Assembly (NCBI GenBank): GCA_016929355.1
Contig: JAFGJA010000172.1
Coordinates: 1 to 10,662, forward strand
Reading direction: 5' to 3'
From: Anaerolineae bacterium
Lineage (GTDB): Bacteria > Chloroflexota > Anaerolineae > Aggregatilineales > Aggregatilineaceae
DNA: 10,662 nucleotides
Within the stretch, counting starts at the first letter, position 1; the number at the start of each line of letters is the position of its first letter. Position numbers and translations under genes: made by a program. This document shows positions 1-7,692 of this stretch, piece after piece. Under the pieces are notes generated by a model. The model did no database searches. It was not told the DNA's origin and worked only from the letters and a program-made list of their open reading frames with translations.

Positions 1-1
1 C

Positions 2-685
2 GAGGGGCTGGTGGTGGTTGGTGGGGATGGTAGTTTGCGCGGCGCGCTGGCGCTGCACCAACTGGGCTTCCCGGTGATGGGCGTGCCCGGCAGCATTGAT
101 AACGATATGTGGGGCACGGATATGAGCATCGGTGTGGATACTGCGCTCAATACGATCCTCAAGGCGGTGGACAACCTGCGCGATACCGCCGCCAGCCACG
201 AACGCTGCTTTTTGCTCGAAGTGATGGGCCGCGACTGTGGTTATCTGGCGACGATGGGCGGCATTCTCGGCGGCGCGGAATTCATCATGATCCCCGAATA
301 CCCGACGACGCTCGAACAGGTCGGCGCGGCGCTCGAAAATGCGTATATGAAAGGCAAAAGTCACGCGATGGGCATCATTGCCGAGGGCGCGACTCCTAAA
401 ATTCATGAAGTGGCGGCCTATCTCGAACAGCATGACATCGGCTTCGAGGTGCGGATCACCGTTCTGGGGCATGTGGTGCGCGGCGGGCGTCCGAGCGCAT
501 TTGACCGTCTGCTGGCGACGCGGCTCAGCGTGCGCGCGACAGAAATGCTGCTGGCGGGGGAATCGGGCATGATGGTTGGGTTGCAAGGGAGTGAAATCGG
601 CACGGTCAGTTTAGAGGATGCCACCGGCAAACAGCGCACCGTTGCCAAAGAATATGTTGATATGGCGGAGATTCTGGTCAAGTGA
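2..685 (+). CDS. pfkA: 6-phosphofructokinase, ATP type (5'-truncated by window edge)
   Basis: Phosphorylates fructose 6-phosphate to fructose 1,6-bisphosphate in cytosolic glycolysis. About 227 C-terminal residues are visible; the first third of the protein lies outside the window. The ATP-loop motif GGDGS is at 20-34. The catalytic motif PGSIDND is at 86-106 and corresponds to E. coli PfkA D127/D129. The sugar-phosphate motifs EVMGRDCGYLA and GHVVRGGRPSAFDR follow in the expected order. The glycines matching E. coli Gly104 (GGDGS) and Gly124 (PGSIDND) are those of ATP-dependent enzymes; pyrophosphate-dependent relatives have Asp and Lys there. A GTG at 11 is inside the conserved domain and is not the true start. 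The stop TGA overlaps the GTG start of the next gene, which implies translational coupling. The family call is secure; the ATP preference is inferred from those two residues. Confidence 0.95.
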   Translation, partial: EGLVVVGGDGSLRGALALHQLGFPVMGVPGSIDNDMWGTDMSIGVDTALNTILKAVDNLRDTAASHERCFLLEVMGRDCGYLATMGGILGGAEFIMIPEYPTTLEQVGAALENAYMKGKSHAMGIIAEGATPKIHEVAAYLEQHDIGFEVRITVLGHVVRGGRPSAFDRLLATRLSVRATEMLLAGESGMMVGLQGSEIGTVSLEDATGKQRTVAKEYVDMAEILVK

Positions 686-1524
686 CCCTTAAAAAACTCG
701 CCTGGACTACCGATCTCCACTTGAATTTTCTCGATGAAAACGGGATTCGTGCCTTCTTGCAAACGGTGATCGACGCGAATCCCGATGCGGTGCTGATCGG
801 CGGGGATATTACCGACGCGCCGCGCATGATCGCCACACTGCGCCTGATCGAGCAAACGTTGCAGCGCCCGATCTACTTCGTGCTGGGCAATCACGATTAT
901 TATCACGGTTCGATCCGCGACGTGCGCCAGATCGTGCGCGACATGGCGGACGCCTCCGAACATCTCACGTACCTCTCAACCGGCGGCGTGATCTCATTTG
1001 GCGATGATCCCGCAACCGCTACCGCGCTGGTCGGTCATGGCGGGTGGGGCGATGGCCGCCTGGGGGATTACGCGCATTCATGGGTTACGCTCAACGATCA
1101 TGTGCTGATCGAGGAATTGGCCTGGAAGCCCAAAGCGGATCTCCTGCGCCGCCTCAATCATCTGGGTGATGAAGCCGCCGCGCATATTCGTACTGTTTTA
1201 CCGCAAGCCTTCGCCCACCACCGCCGCGTGATCGTGCTGACGCATGTGCCCCCCTTCAAAGAGGCGTGCTGGCATGAAGGCCAAATCTCCGATGACAACT
1301 TCCTGCCCCATTTCACCTGCAAAGCGGTGGGGGATGCGCTGTTAAACGTGATGGATCAAGTGATGGCCGAGCAATCCGCCGCATCTGCTAAAAAAGAACT
1401 GCTCGTGCTGTGCGGCCATACGCACGGCGCAGGCGAGGCGTACATCCGCGACACGGTGCGCGTATTGACCGGCGGCGCGGACTATGGCGCACCCGCTATT
1501 CAACACATATTCGAAGTGTGCTAA
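682..1524 (+). CDS. Calcineurin-like metallophosphoesterase
   Basis: A cytosolic phosphoesterase of 280 residues with the complete metal-binding set of the calcineurin-like superfamily. D11 and H13 are in TTDLHL, D42 is in GGDIT, N70-H71-D72 are in LGNHDYY, H188 is in LTHVPPF, and H246/H248 are in LCGHTHG. These ligands normally hold two divalent metal ions for hydrolysis of a phosphomono- or diester. No signal peptide or membrane segment is visible. The GTG start shares four bases with the upstream pfkA stop, and a GGAG at 667-670 sits 11 bases ahead of it; conserved sequence begins almost at once (KLAWTTDLH), so no later start fits. The substrate cannot be read from the sequence. Coupling to pfkA hints at a link with sugar-phosphate or nucleotide metabolism, but that is only context. 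Confidence 0.88.
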   Translation: MTLKKLAWTTDLHLNFLDENGIRAFLQTVIDANPDAVLIGGDITDAPRMIATLRLIEQTLQRPIYFVLGNHDYYHGSIRDVRQIVRDMADASEHLTYLSTGGVISFGDDPATATALVGHGGWGDGRLGDYAHSWVTLNDHVLIEELAWKPKADLLRRLNHLGDEAAAHIRTVLPQAFAHHRRVIVLTHVPPFKEACWHEGQISDDNFLPHFTCKAVGDALLNVMDQVMAEQSAASAKKELLVLCGHTHGAGEAYIRDTVRVLTGGADYGAPAIQHIFEVC

Positions 1525-1562
1525 GTGTTTTCTCTATCATGTAATTTTGGCGGCATTTGATT

Positions 1563-1568
1563 TATAAT
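1563..1568 (+). promoter_or_regulatory. Possible promoter -10 box for the glycosyltransferase gene
   Basis: A perfect TATAAT lies in the AT-rich 147-base gap between the phosphoesterase and the glycosyltransferase. The hexamer 17 bases upstream (TGTAAT at 1540-1545) is a poor -35 match. If used, transcription would start near 1575 and leave a leader of roughly 95 bases before the ATG at 1672. The composition of the gap supports a regulatory region, but such a box can occur by chance in AT-rich DNA. Confidence 0.35.
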
Positions 1569-1631
1569 TTTTGGTAGAAACATCTTTTCTCTTCTTTAGC
1601 CAGCTAACAATCACAAAACAAGATACCAACA

Positions 1632-1657
1632 CAGCGGAAAAAACTTGATCCGCGCTG
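1632..1657 (+). repeat. Imperfect inverted repeat in the leader of the glycosyltransferase gene
   Basis: CAGCGGA at 1632-1638 faces TCCGCGCTG at 1649-1657, giving a seven-base-pair stem with a two-base bulge and a ten-base AT-rich loop. It lies 15 bases before the ATG at 1672. In RNA it could shape access to the ribosome site; in DNA it could be an operator half-site pair. No T-run follows, so it is not a typical terminator. It may be incidental. Confidence 0.3.
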
Positions 1658-1671
1658 GATGATCATCGGAA

Positions 1672-3246
1672 ATGAGAAAATACACAACCGATCCACAATC
1701 TTACGATTTAGCGCGTGAGGGGCTTAATCCCCAAGCCGTGGTCAATCTGATTGCCTTATTGTTGTTCGCGGTCCTGATCCGTGTGCCGTTTTTTGATGTG
1801 CCCATGATTACGGATGAAGGCGGCTATGCGTATGTGGCCCAGTTCTGGACCGACCATTACCAACTGTACCGCGATATTCCCTTTGACCGCCCACAGGGAA
1901 TTTTTTTATTGTATAAAGCGATCTTTTCCTCGTTTGGGTCCGAAGTGACCGAACTGCGGCTGGCGGCGGCGATTTATAACGCCGGGACATTGTTGGTACT
2001 CTTTCTGTTGGCAAACCAGCTTTTTACCCGGCGGATCGCCTGGTGGACGGTCTTGCTGTTCAGCGTAGCCAGCGCCAGCCCCAGTATCGAAGGCTTTACC
2101 GCCAATGCTGAATTATTTGCCAGCCTGCCGCTCGCGCTCGCGGCGCTGTTTACGTGGCGGCAACAGTGGGGCTGGGCCGGTTTTTTTTCCGGGGTGGCGT
2201 TTCTGATCAAACCGATTGGCCTATCGGGAGTCGGGTTGGCGCTGGCGTGGCTGGTTGTCGTCTTGATGGCGGACGGGAATTGGCGCGGCATCTGGCGGGG
2301 TTCGCTGCGGGCAGGGGGGGCCTTTGCCTTGAGTTTGTTGGCGATGATGGCGCACGGGTATTTCATCGGGTGGAATTATTTCTGGACATCTATTGTCGAG
2401 CGTAAATTTGCTACCGATACCGTTGTCTCGCGCGGGATTGTAGACCAACTGCTGCAACTGGTTGAGTCGCTGGTCATCACGGCTCCCGCCTGGGCGATGT
2501 TGGTGGCGTGTGCGTCTATCGCCTATACAACGTGGTCGGTCCCCGTCCGGCGCTTTTTCTGGTTGTGGATCGCCAGTTCCGTGTTGGGGATGGCGATTGG
2601 CGGTCACTGGTCACGGCACTATTATGTGCAGTTGATTCCCGCGCTGGCGCTCATGGGCGGCACCGGGATCGACCTGCTGCTGCGCGGATCGACGCACCGG
2701 AGAACTTCCCGCCTGCTGATTTCTGCCGGGGTGATCTTTGCCTTTTTCGATCTACCGCTCTGGTTTACTTCGCCGGATATTGTGTCCGAAGTGGTATATG
2801 ACCGGCCCGGTTACGTGTTGAACGATGAGATCGCCGAATTCATCAACAGTCACACCGGCGAAAGTGATACGATTTATGTCGCATTTTCCCAGGCAGAAAT
2901 TTATTATCTTGCCAAGCGGCGGAATGCCGTGACGCAGCTCTACGGGTACGAGTTGACGGCTTCACAGGATGCGTATGAGGACATCGTCAGCAGCATCCGG
3001 CGGCGCGACCCGGCGCTCATTGTGTGGGTGCAGCTCCCTCCCCCTGAATTGGCGACCGAGGACGAATTCGAGGCGCTGCTGCTCACCGGCTATGTCGAAG
3101 TCCAGCAGTTTGTTGAAGAGGATCCCCTGATCGGCGCGCAAGACGTGATACGGGTCTATGCCCGCCAAGCGTTAGAATCCGGTAAGGGTTTGCCCCTAAT
3201 GCCTGCGCAAACCGGCGCGCAGTGGGTACATTACTGTGATGTGTGA
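1672..3246 (+). CDS. GT39/ArnT-like integral membrane glycosyltransferase
   Basis: A 524-residue polytopic membrane protein of the GT-C fold. A first hydrophobic helix (about residues 22-40) is followed by an outer loop holding the acidic pair D48-E49 in MITDEGGY, where GT39/ArnT-type enzymes carry a catalytic or metal-binding Asp/Glu. The segment DRPQGIFLLYKAIF then resembles the family's conserved loop. Roughly ten helices continue to about residue 362, including RHYYVQLIPALALM, typical of this superfamily. A soluble C-terminal part of about 160 residues is probably extracytoplasmic. Known relatives move a sugar from a polyprenyl-phosphate carrier to lipid or protein; donor and acceptor here cannot be told. 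The start is the ATG at 1672; only a weak GGAT at 1657-1660 precedes it. The stop TGA overlaps a GTG that could open the next frame, but the kinase gene probably starts later. Confidence 0.8.
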   Translation: MRKYTTDPQSYDLAREGLNPQAVVNLIALLLFAVLIRVPFFDVPMITDEGGYAYVAQFWTDHYQLYRDIPFDRPQGIFLLYKAIFSSFGSEVTELRLAAAIYNAGTLLVLFLLANQLFTRRIAWWTVLLFSVASASPSIEGFTANAELFASLPLALAALFTWRQQWGWAGFFSGVAFLIKPIGLSGVGLALAWLVVVLMADGNWRGIWRGSLRAGGAFALSLLAMMAHGYFIGWNYFWTSIVERKFATDTVVSRGIVDQLLQLVESLVITAPAWAMLVACASIAYTTWSVPVRRFFWLWIASSVLGMAIGGHWSRHYYVQLIPALALMGGTGIDLLLRGSTHRRTSRLLISAGVIFAFFDLPLWFTSPDIVSEVVYDRPGYVLNDEIAEFINSHTGESDTIYVAFSQAEIYYLAKRRNAVTQLYGYELTASQDAYEDIVSSIRRRDPALIVWVQLPPPELATEDEFEALLLTGYVEVQQFVEEDPLIGAQDVIRVYARQALESGKGLPLMPAQTGAQWVHYCDV

Positions 3247-3252
3247 TACAAT
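3244..3252 (+). promoter_or_regulatory. Possible extended -10 promoter for the sensor kinase gene
   Basis: TGATACAAT fits the extended -10 pattern TGnTATAAT with one mismatch. It begins on the stop codon of the glycosyltransferase gene. Initiation about seven bases downstream would give a leader of about 40 bases carrying a small hairpin and a good Shine-Dalgarno site. No good -35 is seen, which extended -10 promoters can tolerate. The kinase may instead be read through from the upstream gene. Confidence 0.35.
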
Positions 3253-3256
3253 GCGT

Positions 3257-3272
3257 GCATGATCACTCATGC
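3257..3272 (+). repeat. Small perfect inverted repeat in the kinase leader
   Basis: GCATGA at 3257-3262 and TCATGC at 3267-3272 are perfect inverted copies around a four-base loop, TCAC. Two G-U pairs could extend the stem in RNA. It lies between the possible -10 box and the ribosome binding site, a position suited to an operator or a translational hairpin. It is short enough to be chance. Confidence 0.3.
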
Positions 3273-3284
3273 GTAAACAGGTGC

Positions 3285-3291
3285 GGTGGAG
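3285..3291 (+). promoter_or_regulatory. Ribosome binding site that fixes the kinase start at 3300
   Basis: GGTGGAG lies eight bases before the ATG at 3300, close to an ideal Shine-Dalgarno. An in-frame GTG at 3243 would add 19 residues with three cysteines and no match to a membrane anchor, and has no comparable site. The ATG directly precedes a short polar stretch and the first membrane helix, so 3300 is preferred. Confidence 0.65.
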
Positions 3292-3299
3292 CGGATTTG

Positions 3300-6200
3300 A
3301 TGCAGTCCTCATCTTCCTTTTCAGTATCCCGAATCCAATCTCAGACGGTACTGGCGGTGTTGACGCTGGTTGTGCTGGTGCTCGGCGGCATTATGCTGGT
3401 TGGGTATGCCATCACCGGCTATCACTGGTACAGACAGCCCTTTATGGGCTTTTTGCCGTTACGCAATCTGGAGATCAGCCATTATGAAGCGTTATCCGGC
3501 AGCGAGTGGTCCGTTTTGCATGTGGGGATGGTTCCCGGCGATCAAATTATTCGAGCGGACGAAACATGGTTTATTGACCTGCCGGTGGGCGAACGGGTGG
3601 ATGCGCTGCGGGATGAGCTAAACCGGCATGAAGTGGGGGATCGTATCCTGATTAGTTTTTACCGCGATCCCACCGAACATGCGCCCGAACCCCTCGGCAC
3701 GCGCTGTATCGATGTGGCGGATGCGATCAATTTGCGCCAATGCGGGATGCAGGTGCGTCTAACCGATATGCCCGTTGTGGATATGTTCGTTTACGCGGGG
3801 ATCGGGTTATTGGCCGGGGTCGCGTTATGGCTGGTAGGGTTAGGCTTGTTTGTGCGCCAACCGGGGAATCCGCAAGGGAGCGTGTTTGTGCTGCTCTTGA
3901 CGCTGCTGGCGGTGTTTCTGGCGGGTTATTTTGACACCATCAGCATGCATAAATTCGTCTGGGTCTGGCTGCCCGCCAGCACACTCGGCGGCGGCGTGAT
4001 GGGCATGTTTGGGTTGGAATTTCCCTATCGTTTTGACCGGGTCCAGCGCAGTCCCTTGTTAGCCTGGGGGCCGGTGCTGGTCGGTTTGGGGTTGGGCGGG
4101 GTCGCTATTGCGATGTACAACTCGACCAATCCGACGGTGAGCGAAAACGCCGCCTATCTCGCCATCGCCAGCATTCTCGGCGGGGCGTTCTTCCTGGCGG
4201 GCACCATGTTCTGGCGGCGCACGTATTCGGCTTCGCCCATTGCGCGCAATCAGAGCACAATGGTGATCATCAGCCTGTTGCCCCTGGTGATGCCGTTGGT
4301 CATCTGGCTGGTGCTGCTGGTGGCGCACGTTGATACCGTCAATTTGCTGATTCCGTTTGTCCAACTGCTGCCGGTATTGTTCCCCCTGGGCGCGATGTAT
4401 GCGGCGTTCCAGTATCGCCTGCTGGATACGGATCAGATCATTACCCAGAGCGTCCTCTATAGTTTGCTGATGCTCCTGTTGATGCTCAGTTATTGGTTGG
4501 TGGCGGCCGGCGTTACGATCTTGATGAGTTCCAGCCTCAGGGAAACCGCGCTGCATCCGGCGTTGATTATCCTGGCGATTTTGGTGATCGCGGTCTTCTT
4601 TACCCCGGTGCGGATGTGGTTACAGCAGCGTATCGACGCTACCTATTACAAGGAGCGGCGGCAGTACCAGCAGGAACTCGAACGGTTCATGCGCGATATT
4701 ACCAACGCGATCACCTTGAAGGATGTGAACCAACTCGTCCATGACCGGCTGGCGGACACCATCGCGCCCAATCATGTGATCCTCTTTGTGCGTGATCTGG
4801 CGGCCCAGGAATATCGCCCGCAGCCCAACCCCAAAACCGGCATTTTGCAGACCGATATTACCTTTACGGCGCAAAGCGGCCTGATTCGCTATTTGCGGAA
4901 TCGGTCCAGTATGTTGGATTTGCGCGGGCAGGGCGCGGAAGTGGAAGAGATGCTTGACGCGATGAGCGAACGCTCTAAGCTCGCCGTCCTGGGCGCACGG
5001 ATCATTGTGGGTTTGCAGGGGCAGAATATGCTGAATGGGCTGTTGGCGATTGGGCCGCGTCAGGGCAGCAGTGAAACCGCCTATACCAGCGAAGACTTGC
5101 ATTTCATCGAGAGTTTGAGCGATCAAGTGGCGATTGCGGTGGAACGGGCGCAGGCGATGGACGATCTCGAACGGCGCGTGCGCGTGCAGGACGTGTTGAG
5201 TCAGGTGAGCCGCGCGCTCAACTTTGCCATTGAATTTGATGTGCTGCTCGAACTGATCTACGCGCAAACGATGCGGATCATTGACGCCGATCATTTTTAC
5301 ATCGCTATCCGTGATGCCAACACGGAGGAGATGGAATACGTCTTTTACAACGAAGGGGATGATCGCGTTACAGAAAAAGAAGGATCGCGCTGGCGCATGG
5401 GCCGCGATTTGATCAGCACCATTGCCCACACGCAGCAAACGATCCGCACCGATGATTACGTGCGCGAGTCCCTGCTGCGCGATCCGCACACGCCGCCGGA
5501 GAATCCCCATCTCAAGGCGTGGATGGGCGTGCCCCTGCTGGCGGATACCGGCGCGGGGGTGCTGGGCGTGATGGTGGCCGCGTCCACCGATCCGCATGTG
5601 ATTTTTAGCAATGAGCAGCAAGACCTGTTTTGGGATATTGCCAATCTCGCGTCCAGCGCGATTGATAAGCTGCAACTGTTCGATAAAACGCAGCAGCGCG
5701 CGCGCCAACTCGCCGCGATCAATGAGATTTCGAACCAGTTGGCGAGCGAGATGGGGAATGTGGATCGCTTGCTGAAGCTCATCACCGAAAACGCGGTGCA
5801 AATTCTCGGCGCGGAAGCGGGGAGTTTGCTGCTGGTGGATGGTGAAACACAGGAACTCGAATTTCATGTGGTGGTGGGCGGCAGTGGCGCAGAACTGATC
5901 GGCACACGCTTACCCTCCGGTACAGGTTTGGTCGGGGCGACGGTCCAGCGCGGCGAACCGATCATCGTGAATGATACGACGCGCGATTCGCGTTGGTTTG
6001 GTGATATGCGCTCGACGGTTGAGGAACGCGCCATCGAATTGATGTCCAGCAGCCAGATCAGACGCCTGGATGCGTTGGAGAGCGGCGGGAACGGGGATGG
6101 TTCCGGGGCCGGTGCTGGCAGCGTGCCGGAAACGCCCTTTTCGCCGGGCGCGATTTTGTCCGTGCCGTTGATGGTCAGTGGACGGGCGATTGGCGTGCTG

Positions 6201-7589
6201 CAAGTGCTGGATAAGCAGGATGGCAGCATCTTCGTTGAGGAAGACGCCGATCTGTTGGAAACGTTTGCAGGTCAGGCGGCGGTGGCGATTGAAAACGCGC
6301 GCCTGTTCGATATGACTGACCAGCAGCTTGCCGCGCGTGTATCCGAACTGGATACCATGCAGCGCATTGACCAGGAACTCAACCGCACGCTCAAGCTGGA
6401 TAACGTGGTTGATATTATGATGGATTGGGCGATCCGCAAAAGTGGCGCAACGGCGGGCGCGTTCTTCTTCCGCAGCCGTGAAGCGGGCGAATTGATCGTC
6501 ATTGCCGCGTATGGCTATCCCGCCGAATCCGTGTTGAACGAAGCCGGGCAAACGTTCCCCGAAACGGAAGGCGTGATCGGGCGTGTAATCCGCACCGGAC
6601 ACCCTTCCTTGATTACGGATGTGTCCATCGACCCGGATTACTTCGAAACGCTGCCCAACTGTGTGGCGCAGTTGGTTGTGCCGCTCGCCAGCGCGAATCA
6701 GGTGATCGGCGTGATCAGCCTGGAAAGTGACCGCGATGGGGTGTTCGGTTTGCTCGACCTGGACTTTGTGACCCGTCTGGCAGAACACGCCAGCCCCGCG
6801 ATTGTCAATTCGCAGTTGTTCAAGCAGCTTGAGCAGGCGAACCAATCCAAGAGCGCGTTCGCCGGTATGATCGCGCACGACCTCAAGAACCCGATGACCA
6901 GTATGAAGGGCTACGCCGACTTGCTGATCAAAGGGGTGGTCGGCCCGGTGAATGAGCAGCAGGCGGGCTTCTTGAACATCATCGTGAACAACGTGACCCG
7001 TATGGAAACGTTGGTGAGCGATCTCAACGACTTGACGAAACAAGAAACCGGCAATATGCGGTTGGAAATTTCCCCCATTGATTTTAGAAACGTGGTGATG
7101 GAAACGCTCCGCGCCCAACAGCGCCAGATCGAGGATAAGGATCAGGAAGTTGATATGCAGATTCCGCGTAATCTGCCGTTGGTGTTGGGCGATTCGAACC
7201 GGCTGATCCAGGTGATGACCAATTTTGTGTCGAATGCCTATAAATACACCCCCGAAGGCGGCACGATCACGATCTTTGCCGAAGCTACGCGCAATGTGTG
7301 GGACCCCGGCGGGGCGCAGCAGGTGGTGCATTGTTATGTGCGGGATACCGGCATTGGCCTGAGCGAAGAGGATTTACGCAGCCTGTTTAAGCCCTATTTC
7401 CGCAGCGATAACCCCAAAACGCGCGAACAACCGGGAACCGGCCTGGGCCTGACTATCACCAGAGGGTTGATCGAGCAGCACGGCGGGACGGTCTGGGTCG
7501 AAAGCGAACTCGACGTTGGGACGACGTTCCATTTCACGGTCCCGATTGCTTCCGAAGAGGAACAGAACGCCGCCCGCGCGCGGGTTTAG
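3300..7589 (+). CDS. Very large membrane sensor histidine kinase (PDZ-like, ~10 TM, 4 GAF, HisKA, HATPase)
   Basis: About 1429 residues. Helix 1 spans about 17-38. An extracytoplasmic PDZ-like domain follows (about 50-130; VGMVPGDQII at 75-84), with cysteines 136 and 148 beyond it. About nine more helices lie between 160 and 440, which puts the C-terminal part in the cytoplasm. A charged linker (DATYYKERRQY) leads to a degenerate GAF-like domain (about 472-620) and three further GAF domains (about 631-800, 807-1010 and 1018-1180). The kinase core is complete: H-box IAHDLKNPM with phospho-acceptor H1193, N-box with N1312, G1 box DTGIG at D1349, F-box LFKPYFRSD, and G2 box PGTGLGLTI near 1378. 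It should autophosphorylate on H1193 in response to a membrane or cytoplasmic signal. The ligands of the GAF domains are unknown. There is no receiver domain and no response regulator gene in the window. The third GAF carries an insert of about 40 residues with a Gly/Ser/Ala-rich stretch at 928-941. Confidence 0.93.
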   Translation: MQSSSSFSVSRIQSQTVLAVLTLVVLVLGGIMLVGYAITGYHWYRQPFMGFLPLRNLEISHYEALSGSEWSVLHVGMVPGDQIIRADETWFIDLPVGERVDALRDELNRHEVGDRILISFYRDPTEHAPEPLGTRCIDVADAINLRQCGMQVRLTDMPVVDMFVYAGIGLLAGVALWLVGLGLFVRQPGNPQGSVFVLLLTLLAVFLAGYFDTISMHKFVWVWLPASTLGGGVMGMFGLEFPYRFDRVQRSPLLAWGPVLVGLGLGGVAIAMYNSTNPTVSENAAYLAIASILGGAFFLAGTMFWRRTYSASPIARNQSTMVIISLLPLVMPLVIWLVLLVAHVDTVNLLIPFVQLLPVLFPLGAMYAAFQYRLLDTDQIITQSVLYSLLMLLLMLSYWLVAAGVTILMSSSLRETALHPALIILAILVIAVFFTPVRMWLQQRIDATYYKERRQYQQELERFMRDITNAITLKDVNQLVHDRLADTIAPNHVILFVRDLAAQEYRPQPNPKTGILQTDITFTAQSGLIRYLRNRSSMLDLRGQGAEVEEMLDAMSERSKLAVLGARIIVGLQGQNMLNGLLAIGPRQGSSETAYTSEDLHFIESLSDQVAIAVERAQAMDDLERRVRVQDVLSQVSRALNFAIEFDVLLELIYAQTMRIIDADHFYIAIRDANTEEMEYVFYNEGDDRVTEKEGSRWRMGRDLISTIAHTQQTIRTDDYVRESLLRDPHTPPENPHLKAWMGVPLLADTGAGVLGVMVAASTDPHVIFSNEQQDLFWDIANLASSAIDKLQLFDKTQQRARQLAAINEISNQLASEMGNVDRLLKLITENAVQILGAEAGSLLLVDGETQELEFHVVVGGSGAELIGTRLPSGTGLVGATVQRGEPIIVNDTTRDSRWFGDMRSTVEERAIELMSSSQIRRLDALESGGNGDGSGAGAGSVPETPFSPGAILSVPLMVSGRAIGVLQVLDKQDGSIFVEEDADLLETFAGQAAVAIENARLFDMTDQQLAARVSELDTMQRIDQELNRTLKLDNVVDIMMDWAIRKSGATAGAFFFRSREAGELIVIAAYGYPAESVLNEAGQTFPETEGVIGRVIRTGHPSLITDVSIDPDYFETLPNCVAQLVVPLASANQVIGVISLESDRDGVFGLLDLDFVTRLAEHASPAIVNSQLFKQLEQANQSKSAFAGMIAHDLKNPMTSMKGYADLLIKGVVGPVNEQQAGFLNIIVNNVTRMETLVSDLNDLTKQETGNMRLEISPIDFRNVVMETLRAQQRQIEDKDQEVDMQIPRNLPLVLGDSNRLIQVMTNFVSNAYKYTPEGGTITIFAEATRNVWDPGGAQQVVHCYVRDTGIGLSEEDLRSLFKPYFRSDNPKTREQPGTGLGLTITRGLIEQHGGTVWVESELDVGTTFHFTVPIASEEEQNAARARV

Positions 7590-7613
7590 CGGCGCGCTGT
7601 TCGCACTAGTTTA

Positions 7614-7652
7614 CCCCTCCCCCTGACCCCCTCCCCGCAAGCATGGAGGGGG
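7614..7652. repeat. C-rich repeat with 8-bp hairpin, REP-like
   Basis: CCCCTCCCC occurs at 7614-7622 and again at 7628-7636. The second copy sits in an eight-base arm CCCCCTCC (7627-7634) that pairs perfectly with GGAGGGGG (7645-7652) across a ten-base loop. This 'CCCCTGACCCCCTCCCC...GGAGGGGG' style matches dispersed extragenic palindromes found in several bacterial genomes. It could slow or end transcription behind the kinase gene, but no T-run follows the stem. Whether it recurs elsewhere in this genome cannot be seen here. Confidence 0.55.
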
Positions 7653-7677
7653 AATTTGACTCCGTAGCGGTATAGTC

Positions 7678-7683
7678 AAGGAG
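7678..7683 (+). promoter_or_regulatory. Strong ribosome binding site of the secreted-protein gene
   Basis: AAGGAG, a full consensus Shine-Dalgarno, lies nine bases before the ATG at 7693. It is the strongest site in the window and confirms that start codon, which opens directly into a signal peptide. Confidence 0.75.
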
Positions 7684-7692
7684 AGATTCCTT

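Noticed and set aside
4620..5867. Long open frame of 415 codons on the minus strand inside the kinase gene
   Set aside because: It is antisense to conserved GAF domains, its protein is rich in His, Arg and Gln with no domain pattern, and it arises from the codon bias of the + strand gene.
5910..7331. Open frame of 473 codons on the minus strand opposite GAF and HisKA regions
   Set aside because: Same reason: a shadow of a conserved gene, His/Arg-rich, without ribosome site or recognisable domain.
7573..7587. CCCGCGCGCGGG palindrome followed by TTT at the end of the kinase gene, as a terminator
   Set aside because: It lies in the last codons of the gene, can form only a four-base stem with a four-base loop, and the T-run is three bases.
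7656..7676. TTGACT and TATAGT before the secreted-protein gene, looking like a promoter
   Set aside because: The two boxes are only nine bases apart, far from the usual 16-18, so they cannot work together as a standard promoter.
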